Under the pieces are notes generated by a model that was not told where the DNA came from, did no database searches, and was given only the letters and a program-made list of their open reading frames with translations. A stretch of 64,000 nt of DNA from Aureimonas psammosilenae. Lineage in GTDB: Bacteria > Pseudomonadota > Alphaproteobacteria > Rhizobiales > Rhizobiaceae. The position numbers and the translations under genes were made by a program. The stretch spans positions 186,001 to 250,000 of the forward strand of contig NZ_WEZG01000001.1 of NCBI RefSeq assembly GCF_009176975.1. The letters are read 5' to 3'. Within the stretch, counting starts at the first letter, position 1; each line of letters begins with the position of its first letter. Of the stretch, positions 19,835-30,700 are shown piece after piece.

Positions 19835-22348
19835 TCACGCGCCGGTCGGCGCGTTCCAGATGTCCTTGGCATATTCGCGGATGGAACGGTCGGAAGAGAA
19901 CCACGCCATGCGCGCCGTGTTGTGGACGGCCTTGGTCGCCCAGGCGTCCTTGTCCTGCCACACGGCGTCGAGCCGGCGCTGGGTCTGCCAATAGGTCTCG
20001 AAGTCGGCGGCGATCATCCACCAGTCGTTGCCGTAGAGGTTCTCCACCAGATTGTCGTAGCGGCCCGGCTCGCAGAACACGCCGTGCGAGATGGAATCCA
20101 GCGCGCCTTTCAGGATGGGGGAGGCTTCGATGATCTCGCGTCCCGTCGCGCCCGAGCGGCGGCGGCGGGAAACTTCCTCGTCGGTCAGGCCGAAGATAAA
20201 GAAGTTCTCCGCCCCGATATGCTCCAGCATCTCGACATTGGCGCCGTCCAGCGTGCCGATGGTGAGCGCGCCGTTCATCGCGAACTTCATGTTGCCGGTG
20301 CCCGACGCTTCCAGGCCCGCCGTCGAGATCTGTTCCGACAGGTCCGCCGCCGGCATGATCTGCTCGGCAAGGCTGACATTGTAGTTGGGCAGGAACACGA
20401 CCTTCAGGAGGTTCTGCACGGACGGATCGGAATTGACGACGCGCGCCACGTCGTTGGCAAGATGGATGATCTGCTTGGCATTGGCATAGGACGGGGCCGC
20501 CTTGCCGGCGAAGATCTTGACGCGCGGCTGCCAGGCGATCTCGGGATGCGAGCGGATCTGGTCGTAGAGCGCCACCGTCTCGATGATGTTCAGGAACTGG
20601 CGCTTGTACTCGTGGATGCGCTTCACCTGGACGTCGAACATGGCCGCCGGATCGACGGTGATGGCGAGGCGCTCCTCGATCGTCTTGGCGAGGCGCTCCT
20701 TGTTCCGGCGCTTCACGGCCATGAACTTCTCGCGGAAAGCGGCGTCGTCCGCCAGCTTGTCGACATCCTTGATCTTGGTGATGTCGTCTTTGAAGCCGGG
20801 GCCGATGGCCTCGGTCAGAAGCGCGGTCAGGCCCGGATTGCATTCCATGATCCAGCGGCGCGGCGTGACGCCGTTGGTCTTGTTCTGGATGCGGTCCGGA
20901 TAAAGCTGGTGCAGGTCGTGGAAGACCGTCTTCTTCATCAGGTCGGTATGAAGCGCCGACACGCCGTTGATCGCGTGGCTGCCGACGAAGGCGAGCTGGC
21001 CCATGCGCACGCGCCGGCCCGAGCCCTCGTCGATCAGGGAGATCGCGGCGATCCCCGCGCCGTCCATGTTCTTGGCCTGCGCTTCGCGGATAACTTGAGC
21101 GTTGATCGCGTAGATGATCTGCATCTGGCGCGGCAGAAGGCGCTCGAAGAGGTTCACCGGCCAGGTTTCGAGCGCTTCGGGCAGAAGCGTGTGGTTGGTG
21201 TAGGAGAACACGGCCTTGGTGATGGTCCAAGCGTCGTCCCAGGGTATCAGATGAACGTCCACCAGAAGGCGCATCATCTCGGCGACCGACACGGCCGGAT
21301 GGGTGTCGTTGAGCTGGATCGCGACCTTGTCGGGCAGCGTCGAGAGGTCGCCGTGCCGCTTCAGATGGTGGCGGATGATGTCCTGCAGCGAGGCGGAGGA
21401 GAAGAAATATTCCTGGCGCAGGCGCAGTTCCTGGCCGGCGAGATGCGAATCGGCGGGGTAAAGAACCTGCGTGATGGAGTTGGCGCGGTTGGCTTCCAGA
21501 AGCGCGCCGATATGGTCGCCCGAATTGAAGGCGTCGAGCAGGATCGGATCGAGCGCCTTGGCGCTCCAAAGGCGCAGCGTGTTGACGCGCGCACCCTTCC
21601 AGCCGACGATCGGCGTATCGTAGGCGACCGCCAGAACGCGCTCGGCCGGACGCCACACCTGGCGCGACGGCTTGCCCGGCTCCTCGATCGACATGACCTT
21701 GCCGCCGAAGCCGATCTCGAAGGAACGCTCGCGGCGCTCGAACTCCCAGGGGTTGCCGTGCTCCAGCCAGGTTTCGGGCAGTTCCACCTGCTGGCCGTCG
21801 GCGATTTCCTGGCGGAAGAAGCCGTGGACGTAGCGGATGCCGTAGCCGAAGCCCGGCACGCCGGTGGAGGCCATGCTCTCCATGAAGCAGGCGGCCAGAC
21901 GCCCGAGGCCACCGTTGCCGAGAGCCGCGTCCGGCTCCAGAAGCTCGATCAGGTCGATGTCGATGTCATAGGCCGAGAGCGCGTCGCGCACCGATTCCGA
22001 CAGGCCGAGATTGTTGATCGCGTCGCGCAAGAGGCGGCCGATCAGGAACTCCATCGAAAGATAACAAACGCGCTTGGCGCCGCTCGCGACATTGCGGGCG
22101 TTGGAGGCCAGCCAATGATCGACGATGCGGTCGCGCACCGCCAGCGTGGTGGCTTCCAGCCAATCGTGGCGGCGCGCGGTGGCCGGGTCCTTGCCGATCG
22201 CATAGGTCAGCTTCTCGGCGATCTCCTTGGCGAGCGCGGCCGAGTCGTTGCGGCGCGGCGCGGGCTTCGGGCCTGCGATCGCGACCTCGTCGGGCGCGAC
22301 GCGCGAGGCGGCGTCGGTCTGGCCTGTCTTCTCGGCAGCGGAGCTCAT
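19835..22348 (-). CDS. glgP: Glycogen phosphorylase
   Basis: An 837-aa GT35 enzyme releasing glucose-1-P from glycogen with pyridoxal phosphate. Characteristic segments include YLSMEFLIGRLLRDAI, ALGNGGLGRLAACFMESMA, TNHTLLPEALE, the PLP-lysine block EASGTGNMKFAMNGALTIGT and DGANVEM. Full length for the family. The extra ~30 N-terminal residues before the conserved core are alanine-rich and variable. It follows pgi by only three bases and is inferred to be co-transcribed with it. Confidence 0.97.
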   Translation of the reverse strand: MSSAAEKTGQTDAASRVAPDEVAIAGPKPAPRRNDSAALAKEIAEKLTYAIGKDPATARRHDWLEATTLAVRDRIVDHWLASNARNVASGAKRVCYLSMEFLIGRLLRDAINNLGLSESVRDALSAYDIDIDLIELLEPDAALGNGGLGRLAACFMESMASTGVPGFGYGIRYVHGFFRQEIADGQQVELPETWLEHGNPWEFERRERSFEIGFGGKVMSIEEPGKPSRQVWRPAERVLAVAYDTPIVGWKGARVNTLRLWSAKALDPILLDAFNSGDHIGALLEANRANSITQVLYPADSHLAGQELRLRQEYFFSSASLQDIIRHHLKRHGDLSTLPDKVAIQLNDTHPAVSVAEMMRLLVDVHLIPWDDAWTITKAVFSYTNHTLLPEALETWPVNLFERLLPRQMQIIYAINAQVIREAQAKNMDGAGIAAISLIDEGSGRRVRMGQLAFVGSHAINGVSALHTDLMKKTVFHDLHQLYPDRIQNKTNGVTPRRWIMECNPGLTALLTEAIGPGFKDDITKIKDVDKLADDAAFREKFMAVKRRNKERLAKTIEERLAITVDPAAMFDVQVKRIHEYKRQFLNIIETVALYDQIRSHPEIAWQPRVKIFAGKAAPSYANAKQIIHLANDVARVVNSDPSVQNLLKVVFLPNYNVSLAEQIMPAADLSEQISTAGLEASGTGNMKFAMNGALTIGTLDGANVEMLEHIGAENFFIFGLTDEEVSRRRRSGATGREIIEASPILKGALDSISHGVFCEPGRYDNLVENLYGNDWWMIAADFETYWQTQRRLDAVWQDKDAWATKAVHNTARMAWFSSDRSIREYAKDIWNAPTGA

Positions 22349-22351
22349 GCC

Positions 22352-23992
22352 TTATCCCCTCATGTTCCGGATCGCGTGAACGAGGCCGGCCGTTGATCCA
22401 TCATGTCCCGACGTGCCTTCCTCGCCGGTCACCACCGGAAGAAGGCTCGTCGCCAGTTCCTTGCCGAGCTCGACGCCCCATTGATCGAAGGAGTTGATCC
22501 CGAACAAAGCGCCTTCGACGAAGACCCGGTGCTCGTAGAGCGCGACGAGACGCCCGAAAGTCGCCGGATCGAGCAACCTATAAAGGATCATTATGGACGG
22601 CCGGTTACCGGCAAATTCCCGGTGAGGCGCTATTCTTTCCGCTTCTGCCGCGTCCGCGCCCTTGTCCAGAAGTTGCTGCCGGGCTTCCTCGATGGTGCGC
22701 CCGCGCATCAGCGCTTCGGCCTGCGCGAGGCAGTTGGCGAGAAGAAGATCCTGATGGACCTTCAGTTCCGGCTCGTGGCTGTTGGCCCCCACCATGAACT
22801 CGCAAGGCACCGTGTCCGTGCCCTGGTGGAGCAACTGGTAGAAGGCGTGCTGGCCGTTGGTGCCGGGCTCGCCCCAGACGAGGGGGCCGGTCACGGTGCG
22901 CGTCGGCTCGCCGTCGAGCCCGACATGCTTGCCGTTCGACTCCATGTCGAGCTGTTGGAGATAAGCCGGCAGGCGCAGGAGGCGCTGGTCGTAGGGCAGG
23001 ATGGCGCGCGCCGGATAACCCTGCGCGAGGCGGTGCCACCAGCCGACGAGGCCGAGGATGAGGGGAAGGTTCTCTGCTGCCGGAGCGTTCTTGAAATGCT
23101 GGTCCATCTCGCGTGCGCCCGCCAGAAACTCGCGGAAGCGATCCGGCCCGATCGCGATCATCACCGGCAGGCCGATGGCCGACCACACCGAATAGCGGCC
23201 GCCGACCCAGTCCCAGAAGCCGAAGACGCGCGACTGGTCGATGCCGAACTTCGCCACCTTGTCGAGCGCGGTGGAAACGGCGACGAAATGCGCGTTCACC
23301 GCCTCCTCTCCGAGGGCATCGGCGATGAAGCGGCGCGCCGTCGCGGCGTTCGTCATGGTCTCGATCGTCGTGAAGGTCTTGGACGCGACGATGAACAGGC
23401 TGGTCTCGGGATCGAGAAGCTTCAGCGTGTCGTGGATATGCGCGCCGTCGACATTCGAGACGTAATGGGCACGGGGTCCGTCATGATAGGGGGCGAGCGC
23501 CAGCGTCGCCATGACCGGGCCGAGGTCGGAACCGCCGATGCCGATATTGACCACATCGGTGATCGCCTTGCCCGTCGCGCCCTTGATCGCGCCGGAGCGG
23601 ATGCCGTCCGCGAATTCGGACATGCGGGCGAGCACCTCTTCGACCTCGGCGCCCACCTTTTTGCCGCCTGTCTCGAAGCCGTCTTCCGGCCGCCCGCGCA
23701 GGGCGACATGCAGCACCGCGCGCCCTTCCGTGGCGTTGATCGGCGCGCCGGCGAACATCGCGTCGCGCTTTTCCGCCACCCCGGCACGGGCGGCAAGATC
23801 GAACAGGGCGTCGAGATCGTCCTTGCCCAGGGCGCATTTGGAGATGTCGAGGAGAAGGTCGCCGAGCGCGAAGCTCAAGCTTTCGAAGCGGTCCCCATCC
23901 GTTTCGAAGCGCTGGCGGATACCTTCCGCTCGTGCCGCCGCGCCGCGCTGGCGCAGGGCCGCGAAACCGTCATTTGCAGGAGTCTCGGGCAT
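22352..23992 (-). CDS. pgi: Glucose-6-phosphate isomerase
   Basis: A 546-aa enzyme interconverting glucose-6-P and fructose-6-P. Both PGI signatures are present ([20 protein letters not shown] and the C-terminal block around [14 protein letters not shown]), as are [11 protein letters not shown] and [22 protein letters not shown] 23992 follows a GAGGGG ribosome site; the longer open frame upstream lacks family similarity. Heads the pgi-glgP unit, feeding glycogen-derived hexose phosphate into central metabolism. Confidence 0.96.
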   Translation of the reverse strand: MPETPANDGFAALRQRGAAARAEGIRQRFETDGDRFESLSFALGDLLLDISKCALGKDDLDALFDLAARAGVAEKRDAMFAGAPINATEGRAVLHVALRGRPEDGFETGGKKVGAEVEEVLARMSEFADGIRSGAIKGATGKAITDVVNIGIGGSDLGPVMATLALAPYHDGPRAHYVSNVDGAHIHDTLKLLDPETSLFIVASKTFTTIETMTNAATARRFIADALGEEAVNAHFVAVSTALDKVAKFGIDQSRVFGFWDWVGGRYSVWSAIGLPVMIAIGPDRFREFLAGAREMDQHFKNAPAAENLPLILGLVGWWHRLAQGYPARAILPYDQRLLRLPAYLQQLDMESNGKHVGLDGEPTRTVTGPLVWGEPGTNGQHAFYQLLHQGTDTVPCEFMVGANSHEPELKVHQDLLLANCLAQAEALMRGRTIEEARQQLLDKGADAAEAERIAPHREFAGNRPSIMILYRLLDPATFGRLVALYEHRVFVEGALFGINSFDQWGVELGKELATSLLPVVTGEEGTSGHDGSTAGLVHAIRNMRG

Positions 23993-24295
23993 GGGGTTCC
24001 CCTCGGATGCGCTGTCGAACCGGCTTTGGGCGGGAGATTTATCATCCGATGCGCAAAGAGCGATAGGGCGGCCCCGCATTTCGCATGGCGGGCTGTTCGT
24101 TCCCAGGATCGGGCCTCGCGGCAAACCATCGCCGGCGAGGCCCGGAAGTATATCGTGTTGTTTTTCCTTCTTGGCCGGGAACGGATCGCGGATTCGGCTG
24201 TTTGAAGCAACGTGTCGCCCACAGCGATTGCCGAACACGCGCAGCGCGGCCTGCCTTTCGAGGGGGGCTTTCGGGCAGAAGAAAGGAAGTCCATC
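23993..24295. other. Divergent intergenic region pgi / exported protein
   Basis: 303 bases between two divergently transcribed genes. I see no convincing gene here; the open frames on both strands lack a ribosome site or family similarity. It must hold promoters for both sides, but no clear -35/-10 pair could be assigned by eye. Confidence 0.5.
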
Positions 24296-24604
24296 ATGAA
24301 GAAGACGATCCTCGCCGGCGCTATCGCCCTCATGGCCGTTTCCCCGGCCTTCGCGCAGAGCGCCATGACCACCGACACGGCGCCGACCGGCTCCATCGGT
24401 TCCGGCACCGACTACACCATCGTGTCGCGCCGCGCCGAAGCCTCGAAGAACGCCAACACCAAGACCGACCCGATGGCCGTGCAGCGCACGATCGACGCCA
24501 ATCCGGGCCTCGCCGAGAAGCTGGAAGCGCAGAGCATTCCGCGCGACTCGATCGAATCCCTCACGGTGAAGCCGAACCGCGAAGTGACGATTTACGTCAA
24601 GTAA
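24296..24604 (+). CDS. Small exported protein of unknown function
   Basis: A 102-aa protein with a clear Sec signal peptide ([21 protein letters not shown], cut after AFA). The mature part contains [20 protein letters not shown], an internal [27 protein letters not shown] and ends NREVTIYVK. An AGGAAG ribosome site precedes ATG 24296. No cysteines or membrane segments in the mature chain. It is monocistronic: a strong terminator follows 25 bases after the stop. Codon use and layout make it a real gene; function is unknown. Confidence 0.82.
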   Translation: MKKTILAGAIALMAVSPAFAQSAMTTDTAPTGSIGSGTDYTIVSRRAEASKNANTKTDPMAVQRTIDANPGLAEKLEAQSIPRDSIESLTVKPNREVTIYVK

Positions 24605-24628
24605 GACGGACTATTACGGTCCAGACAA

Positions 24629-24658
24629 ACGCGGCGCCCTCGGGTGCCGCGTTTTTTG
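24629..24658 (+). terminator. Rho-independent terminator
   Basis: A 7-bp stem (24629-24635 with 24646-24652, ACGCGGC/GCCGCGT) with a 10-base loop is followed by six T residues. It sits 25 bases past the stop of the small exported protein gene. Confidence 0.85.
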
Positions 24659-24786
24659 TTTGTGCGCTATCGCGCGTTTGATGCCGAAGGGAGCCGCATC
24701 GGCTTCCATCGCGGCCCCGATACGGGCTCGCCTCGAGGCGATGAGGTTCCGCGGCGAGCCGGCGCAGCCTGCTGCGAACGCGGCTT

Positions 24787-27700
24787 TTAGTATTCCTTCT
24801 CGTAGAAGATGCCGACCTCGCCGCCGCCCTCGGCCGTGACCGCACCGGACGCCTTCAAACCCTTGCCGATATCGATGTTGATCGAGGCGCGACCGGTGGA
24901 GTCGACGCCGAGATAGGTCCGGTCGTTCAGATACTTCCCGACGCCGACCGCCGTTTGGCCATCGGCCGTGGTGCGCACGTCGAGATCGTCGACGCCGAGC
25001 TGGGAGCGCAGATTTTCGAGCAGACCCGTCGAGCCGCCGACGCCGGCAAGCTGCGCTGCGGCTTCCGCCAGTTGCGCGATCTGGAGCGGCGACAGGTTCG
25101 TGGTGCCCTGGTTGAAGATGAGGCGGGCGAGCACCTCGTCCTGCGGCAAGGCGGGGGAGGAGGAGAAGTTGAAGCTCGGATCGTTGGCCGGTCCCGTCAC
25201 CGCGACCTGCACCGTCACGTCGCCCGTATCCGAGGTCGCCACGAAGTCGAGAAGCGGGATCAGGTCGCCCGTGAAGCTCAAGGTGCCGCTTTGGAAGTCT
25301 AGCCGCTTGTTGAGGATCACGAGACGCCCGCGCCGGAGCTCGAAGCCGCCGGTAATGGCGGGCGCGCTCGCCGAACCCTGGATGCGGAGCGAGCCGCCGA
25401 GCTGCGCGTCGAGACCGCGCCCGCGCACGAAGATCTCGCTCGGCGCGTTGAAAGCGATATCGAGATTGATGCCACCGCCGCCACCGCCGCCCTTGGATGG
25501 CGGAAATAGCTCGTTCTGCTGCTTGGCGACGCGCGGCGGCGCGTTGCGGCGCTTTACGTCGATGCGCGACAGTGAGGTCGGGAAGCGCGCGGGCACGAGG
25601 ATATCCATGCGCCGAACGTCGATCGAACCGGCGAGAAGCGGCGTCGCGGTGAGCTGCCCGGTGAGGCTAAGCGCCGCGTTCAGCCGGATCGCGACGATCT
25701 CGCCGTCGGAGTAGCGCCCGTCGGCAAGCCGCACCTGGATGTCGGCGGGAAAGCCGTTCGTCAGGCCGAGCGTGCCGCCGGCGGTGATCGTCCCCCCGGC
25801 CGCGAGGTTGGCGCGGAAGGAGGAGATCGTCGCCGTCTGGCCGGAAAGCGTGATCGTCGTCGCGATGTTGCGCACGGCGACATTCGCGCCCGTATCGGTG
25901 AAGGTCGCGTCCGTCGTCGAGATCGTGCCGTTGACGTTCGGTGCGGCGGCCGTTCCCGACACGGCGACATCGATCCGTGCCGTGCCCTGCACCGCCCGCC
26001 CGCCCTCGGCGAGGATGCGGTTGGCCAGAGCCAGCGGTGCGGTCCCGTTGGCGCGGATGTCGAATTGCGGCGTGCCCGCCAGCCCGACCCGGCCGCCGGC
26101 GGTGAAGTTCAAGCCGCCGCCGCCCGTCAGCCGCGTGTCGAACTGGAGGTTCCGGTCGCCATAGCGCCCGTTCGCGGTGATCCCGAGCGGGCCGACGCCG
26201 GCTTGCCGCGTTTGCGCGATCGTGAAGCCGGAAAGGTTGAGGTCGAACTCGGCATTCGGGTTGGAGGCCGGGCCGGTGGCGCGCGCCGTGCCGTTGAGGC
26301 TGCCGGTCGGGTCGATGCCGGACGCGGCCGCGCTCGCCAGCGAAGCGGGGAGGTTGCGGATCGCGACTTGGAGGTCGAGATCCTGTCCGGCGCGTCCGGT
26401 GATATCCACCGTGCCGGAGCCGACCGTCACGCGTGCCGTCTGCAGGGCTACCGCGCCGTTCTCGTACCGGCCGTTCGCGACGGCGTCGATGGCGGGTGCG
26501 CGGGCGGCCCGCGTTTGGGTAGTGGACACGTCGTCGGCGCGGATGTCGAAGGTGGCGGCCGGGTTGCTGGTGGAGCCCGTCGCGCTCGCCTTGCCGTTCA
26601 GCGTGCCGCGCGCGCCGAGCCCCGGCACGAAGCCGTTGGCGAGGGCGACGGGAAGGCGCGCGAGCGTCACGTCGATATCGAGGCGCTGGCCGACCGTGCC
26701 GGTGGCCGTGATCGTGCCGTCGCCGACCGCGATCCGCGCCGTGCCGATCTCGGCCGTGCCGCCCGCATAGCGGCCGGAAAGATCCAGGCTGAGCGGGGGA
26801 ACGCTGGCCTTTCGCGCTTCCGTCGTGGTGATCTGGCGGCCCTCGATCTCGAACGTCGCCTGCGGATCGGAAACCGAGCCGGTTGCCTCAGCGCTGCCCG
26901 ACAGGGTGCCGGATGCGCCGAGATTGGGCACGAAACCGTTGGCGATGGCGACCGGCAGATCGTCCAGCGCGACATCGAGATCGAGCGCGCGCCCGACCGT
27001 GCCGCTCAAGGACACCGAACCCTCGCCGATCGTCGCGCGGGCGCTGTCGAGCGTCGCCGTGCCGCCGGCATAGCGGCCGGACAGGTCGAGTTCCACCGGC
27101 CGCAGCGACGCCGCCTTGATCTGGCGCGTGGTGATCGCATCGCCCGACAAGCGGAAGGTCGCGGCCGGATCGGAGAGTGAGCCCGTCGCCGCGGCGCTGC
27201 CCGTCAGGGTGCCGCCCGCGTCGAGATCGGCTATGAAACCGTTGGCGAGCCCGACCGGCAGGCGCTGCATGTCGACCTTGACGTCGAGGGCTTGCCCGAT
27301 CGTGCCGACGACGTCGAGGAAACCCTCGCCGACATTCACCCGCCCGCGTTCGATGGTCGCAGTCTTGTTTGCGACATTGCCGGCGATGTCGAGCGTGAGC
27401 GGTGCGATGCCGGAGGCGGCGATGCGCTCGGCAGTGATGCCCTGGCCGGTAAGGGCGAAGGTCGCATTCGGGTTGTCGATCGCCCCCGTCGCCCGCGCGT
27501 CGCCCGAAATCGTGCCGCGCGCGTTCAAGCCCGGCACGAAGGCGTTGGCGAGGCCGACCGGGACTTCCCCGAGCCGCACGTTCAGATCCAGCGCGCGCCC
27601 GACGCGCCCGCTCGCCTGGATCACGGCTTCGCCGATATTGACCACGGCCGTCCGCAGATCGGCGGTGCCATCGGCGAAAGCGCCTTCCACGCGAAGCTGG

Positions 27701-30700
27701 GCGGGCGGGATGCCGGCGGCGCGCACTTCGGCGGCGCTGATGCCGGAACCCGACACGTCGAAGGTGGCGGTCGGGGCGGCACCCGTTCCGCGCAAAGCCG
27801 CCGAGCCGGAAATCGTGCCGCTGGCCTTGAGGCCCGACACGAAGCCGTTGGCGAGCGCCACCGGCACCTCGGACAGGCGAGCGTCGACATTCAGGGTCTC
27901 GCCGGCCGTGCCGGATGCCTGAAGGAAAGCGCTGCCGATCGTGGCCCGCGCTTCGCGAAGGGTGAGAAGCGCGTCGGCATAGGTGCCATTGGCGCGAAGC
28001 TCGATCGGCGGCACACCCGCTGCGGCGACCTCGCGTGCGGTGATGCCGGTGCCGGAAAGATCGAAGCTGGCATTGGGTTGGCTTGCCGGACCTTCGACAC
28101 GCGCCGTGCCCGACAGGGTGCCGGACGCGTCGATGCCGGACACGAAGGCATTGGCGAGCGCGGCCGGCAGGCGGTCGAGCTCGGCGGACAGGTTCAGGGT
28201 CTCGCCCGCCGTTCCCTGGAGCCGGAGCGAGCCGTCGGCTGCGTTGAGGGTGATGGGCTGGATCGTCGTCGTGCCGTTCGCGAGCGTGATTTGGGAAGCC
28301 TGCGCCAGGGACACGGCGGCGTTCGGGATCGCGGCGGTGAGCTTTTCCAGCGAGATCGCGGTTTCCGTGGCGCCGAGCGTCGCGACGCCGGCCAGTTCCA
28401 CCGGCACGCCGTTGGCCGTGGCGCGGGCATCGAGCCGCGTGCCGTCGCCGGCGCGCGACAGGTCGACCGTGAGGCCTTCCACCGAAACGCCGCCGGCGGT
28501 GATGCCCTGCGCGCGGATCGTGCCACTCGGCAGCGGCTTGCCGAGATAGTCCTCGACATCGAGGTCGAGCGCGACATCGGTGAGCGTGTTGCCGGCCGCC
28601 GTCAGGCTGTTCGAGGTGAGGTTCACGCTCGCGAGGGGGAAGTCGCGATCGTTGACGGAAAGGTCGATGCGCCCCGAAAGGTCGCCGCTCGCTTGTTGAA
28701 GGGCAAGCGCCGCGAGCGGGCCGATATCCTCGACATCGACGTCGAGCCGCCCGACCGGCGCGCCGACCTCGCCGATTTTGAGATCGCCGGTGACGTTGTT
28801 TGGTCCCTGGCGGATGGCGAGATCGGAAATCTCGCGGTCGCCGGAGGGAAGCGTCGCAAGGTTGGCCGTGCCGGACAAGGGTTGGCCGTCGAGCGTGCCG
28901 GTGAGGTTGAGCGAGCCGCGCGGCGTTTGCCCGGTGAAGCTCCCGCGCGCCTCGGCCTTCAGGTTCGCCAGTTCCCGCCCGTTGACGCGAAGGCCCTGGC
29001 TGTTCAGCGACAGGTCGACGTTCGGCTGCGCGGTCGGGCCGTTGGCCAGAAGCGCGAAATCCGCCTTGCCGCTGATCGCCGAGCCTTCCTGCGGTTGCAC
29101 GTCGAGATTGCCGCGCACATCCGCCTGGACCTCGTCGCCCGACAGGCGCGCCGAACCGTTGACGGTGAGGCCGGTGCCGCGAAGTGCCAGATCCTGGACG
29201 CCGAGCGTGCCCGCTGCGTCGCGCGTCGCCCGGCCCGAAAGCTGCGTGCGCTCGCCAGCCAGCGGCACGAGGGCGGCCGACAGGGCGAGCGTCTGGAAGT
29301 CGCTGGACAGGGTGAGGTCGAAGGTCGAGAAGTTCAGCGCCGCCGTGCCCTGGATGGCGGCATTGGCCGCGCCGGTCGTGATCCGGCCGTTGGCGAGTGT
29401 CAGGCTGTTGTTGCCGAGTGACCCGTCGGCATCGATCGTGACGCGCCCTTCCGTGAAGCGCTGGCCGATGCCGTCCGGCATCACGACCGCGCCGGCATTG
29501 GCGGTAAGGGACAAGGGACCTGAGAGCGCCTGGAGATCGAAGCCGCGCGCGGTGGCGGACAGGGCGAGATCGCGGGCGGCATAGGGGCCGTAGCCGGCCT
29601 GGGGGAGGTTGGCGGAAAGGTCGATATTGGCGGCAGCCAGCGCGCCGGCAAGCTTGGCTTGGAGGCGCGAAACGTCCACCACCGTCTGGCCCGTTCCTTC
29701 GCCGAAGCGCAAGGGGATCGGCCCCCCATCGGGGCTGGCGAGAGCCAGATCGAGCGCCGTTTGCGGCCCCGCCCGGTCGAGCGTGCCGGACGCGTCGAGC
29801 CGAAGCACGTCGGAGGACAACCGCACGGCTTCCAGCCCGAGAACGCCGTCCGGCCGGAACAGGACATTGGCGTCGAGATTGGCACCGCCCTTCACGTAGG
29901 GTTGGACGGCTTCCGGCGCGAAGCGCTCGGCTGCGACGTTCAAGGTGGCGGCGAGGTGCCGCCCTTCCGGCCGCCCTTCGACGCGGGCTTGAAGACGCGC
30001 GGCCTCCTCGTTGCCGACATTCAGGGCGCCGTTGGCGGCGAAGTTGTCGAGCGGGCCGGAGCCGGTGACGGTAAGCTGCACCGGCGGCGCGCCGGGAATC
30101 TTCAGGAGGCTCGCGACGAGGCCGCCCGCCGGCTCGCCGGCATCGACATTGACGTCGAGCCGGTTCTCGGCCGGCGCGAAGAGCACGTTGGCCGCGACCC
30201 GTCCCGGCTGGTCGAGGCGGTTGAGGTTGAGATTGGTTTCGAGCCGCGCCGGATCGCCCTGGAACACGAGCTTGGCGTCCAGCGACAACCGCGCCGGCGT
30301 GCCCGCCACGGCTTCACCCAGCACGAACTCGGTGATGGCGAGGCGCTGAATATCGGCGGTGAAGTTCGGCAGCCCGCCGCCGGAGGACTCCGTGGCGGGG
30401 GAGGGCGGGAGTTCGGGCAGGCGGTCGAAACTGATCTGCCCGGCGGTCAGCGATTGGACGGCGATGTTGCGGCGCGCGATCTGGAGCGGCGACCAGTCCA
30501 TCGCGAGGTCGCGGGCGGTGAGGAACGGACCCTTCGGGTCGGAAACCGTGACGCTGTTGATGCGAAGGTTCCCCGTCAGCGCGCCGGACAGTCCATCGAT
30601 CTGGACTTTGAGAGAGTCGGTGGAAACGAGATTCTCGATCTGCCGGGCGATGAATTCCTGCGCCCGCGCTTCACGGCCAAAGCCCGCGAAAGCGAGGGTG

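Noticed and set aside
24700-24786. Possible hairpin GGCTCGCC...GGCGAGCC downstream of tamB
   Set aside because: Arms of eight bases with a long spacer and no T-run; too weak to call a terminator.
26065-29421. Long plus-strand open frames (371 and 709 codons) across tamB
   Set aside because: They mirror the tamB repeats and lack ribosome sites or family motifs; tamB itself shows clear DUF490 features.
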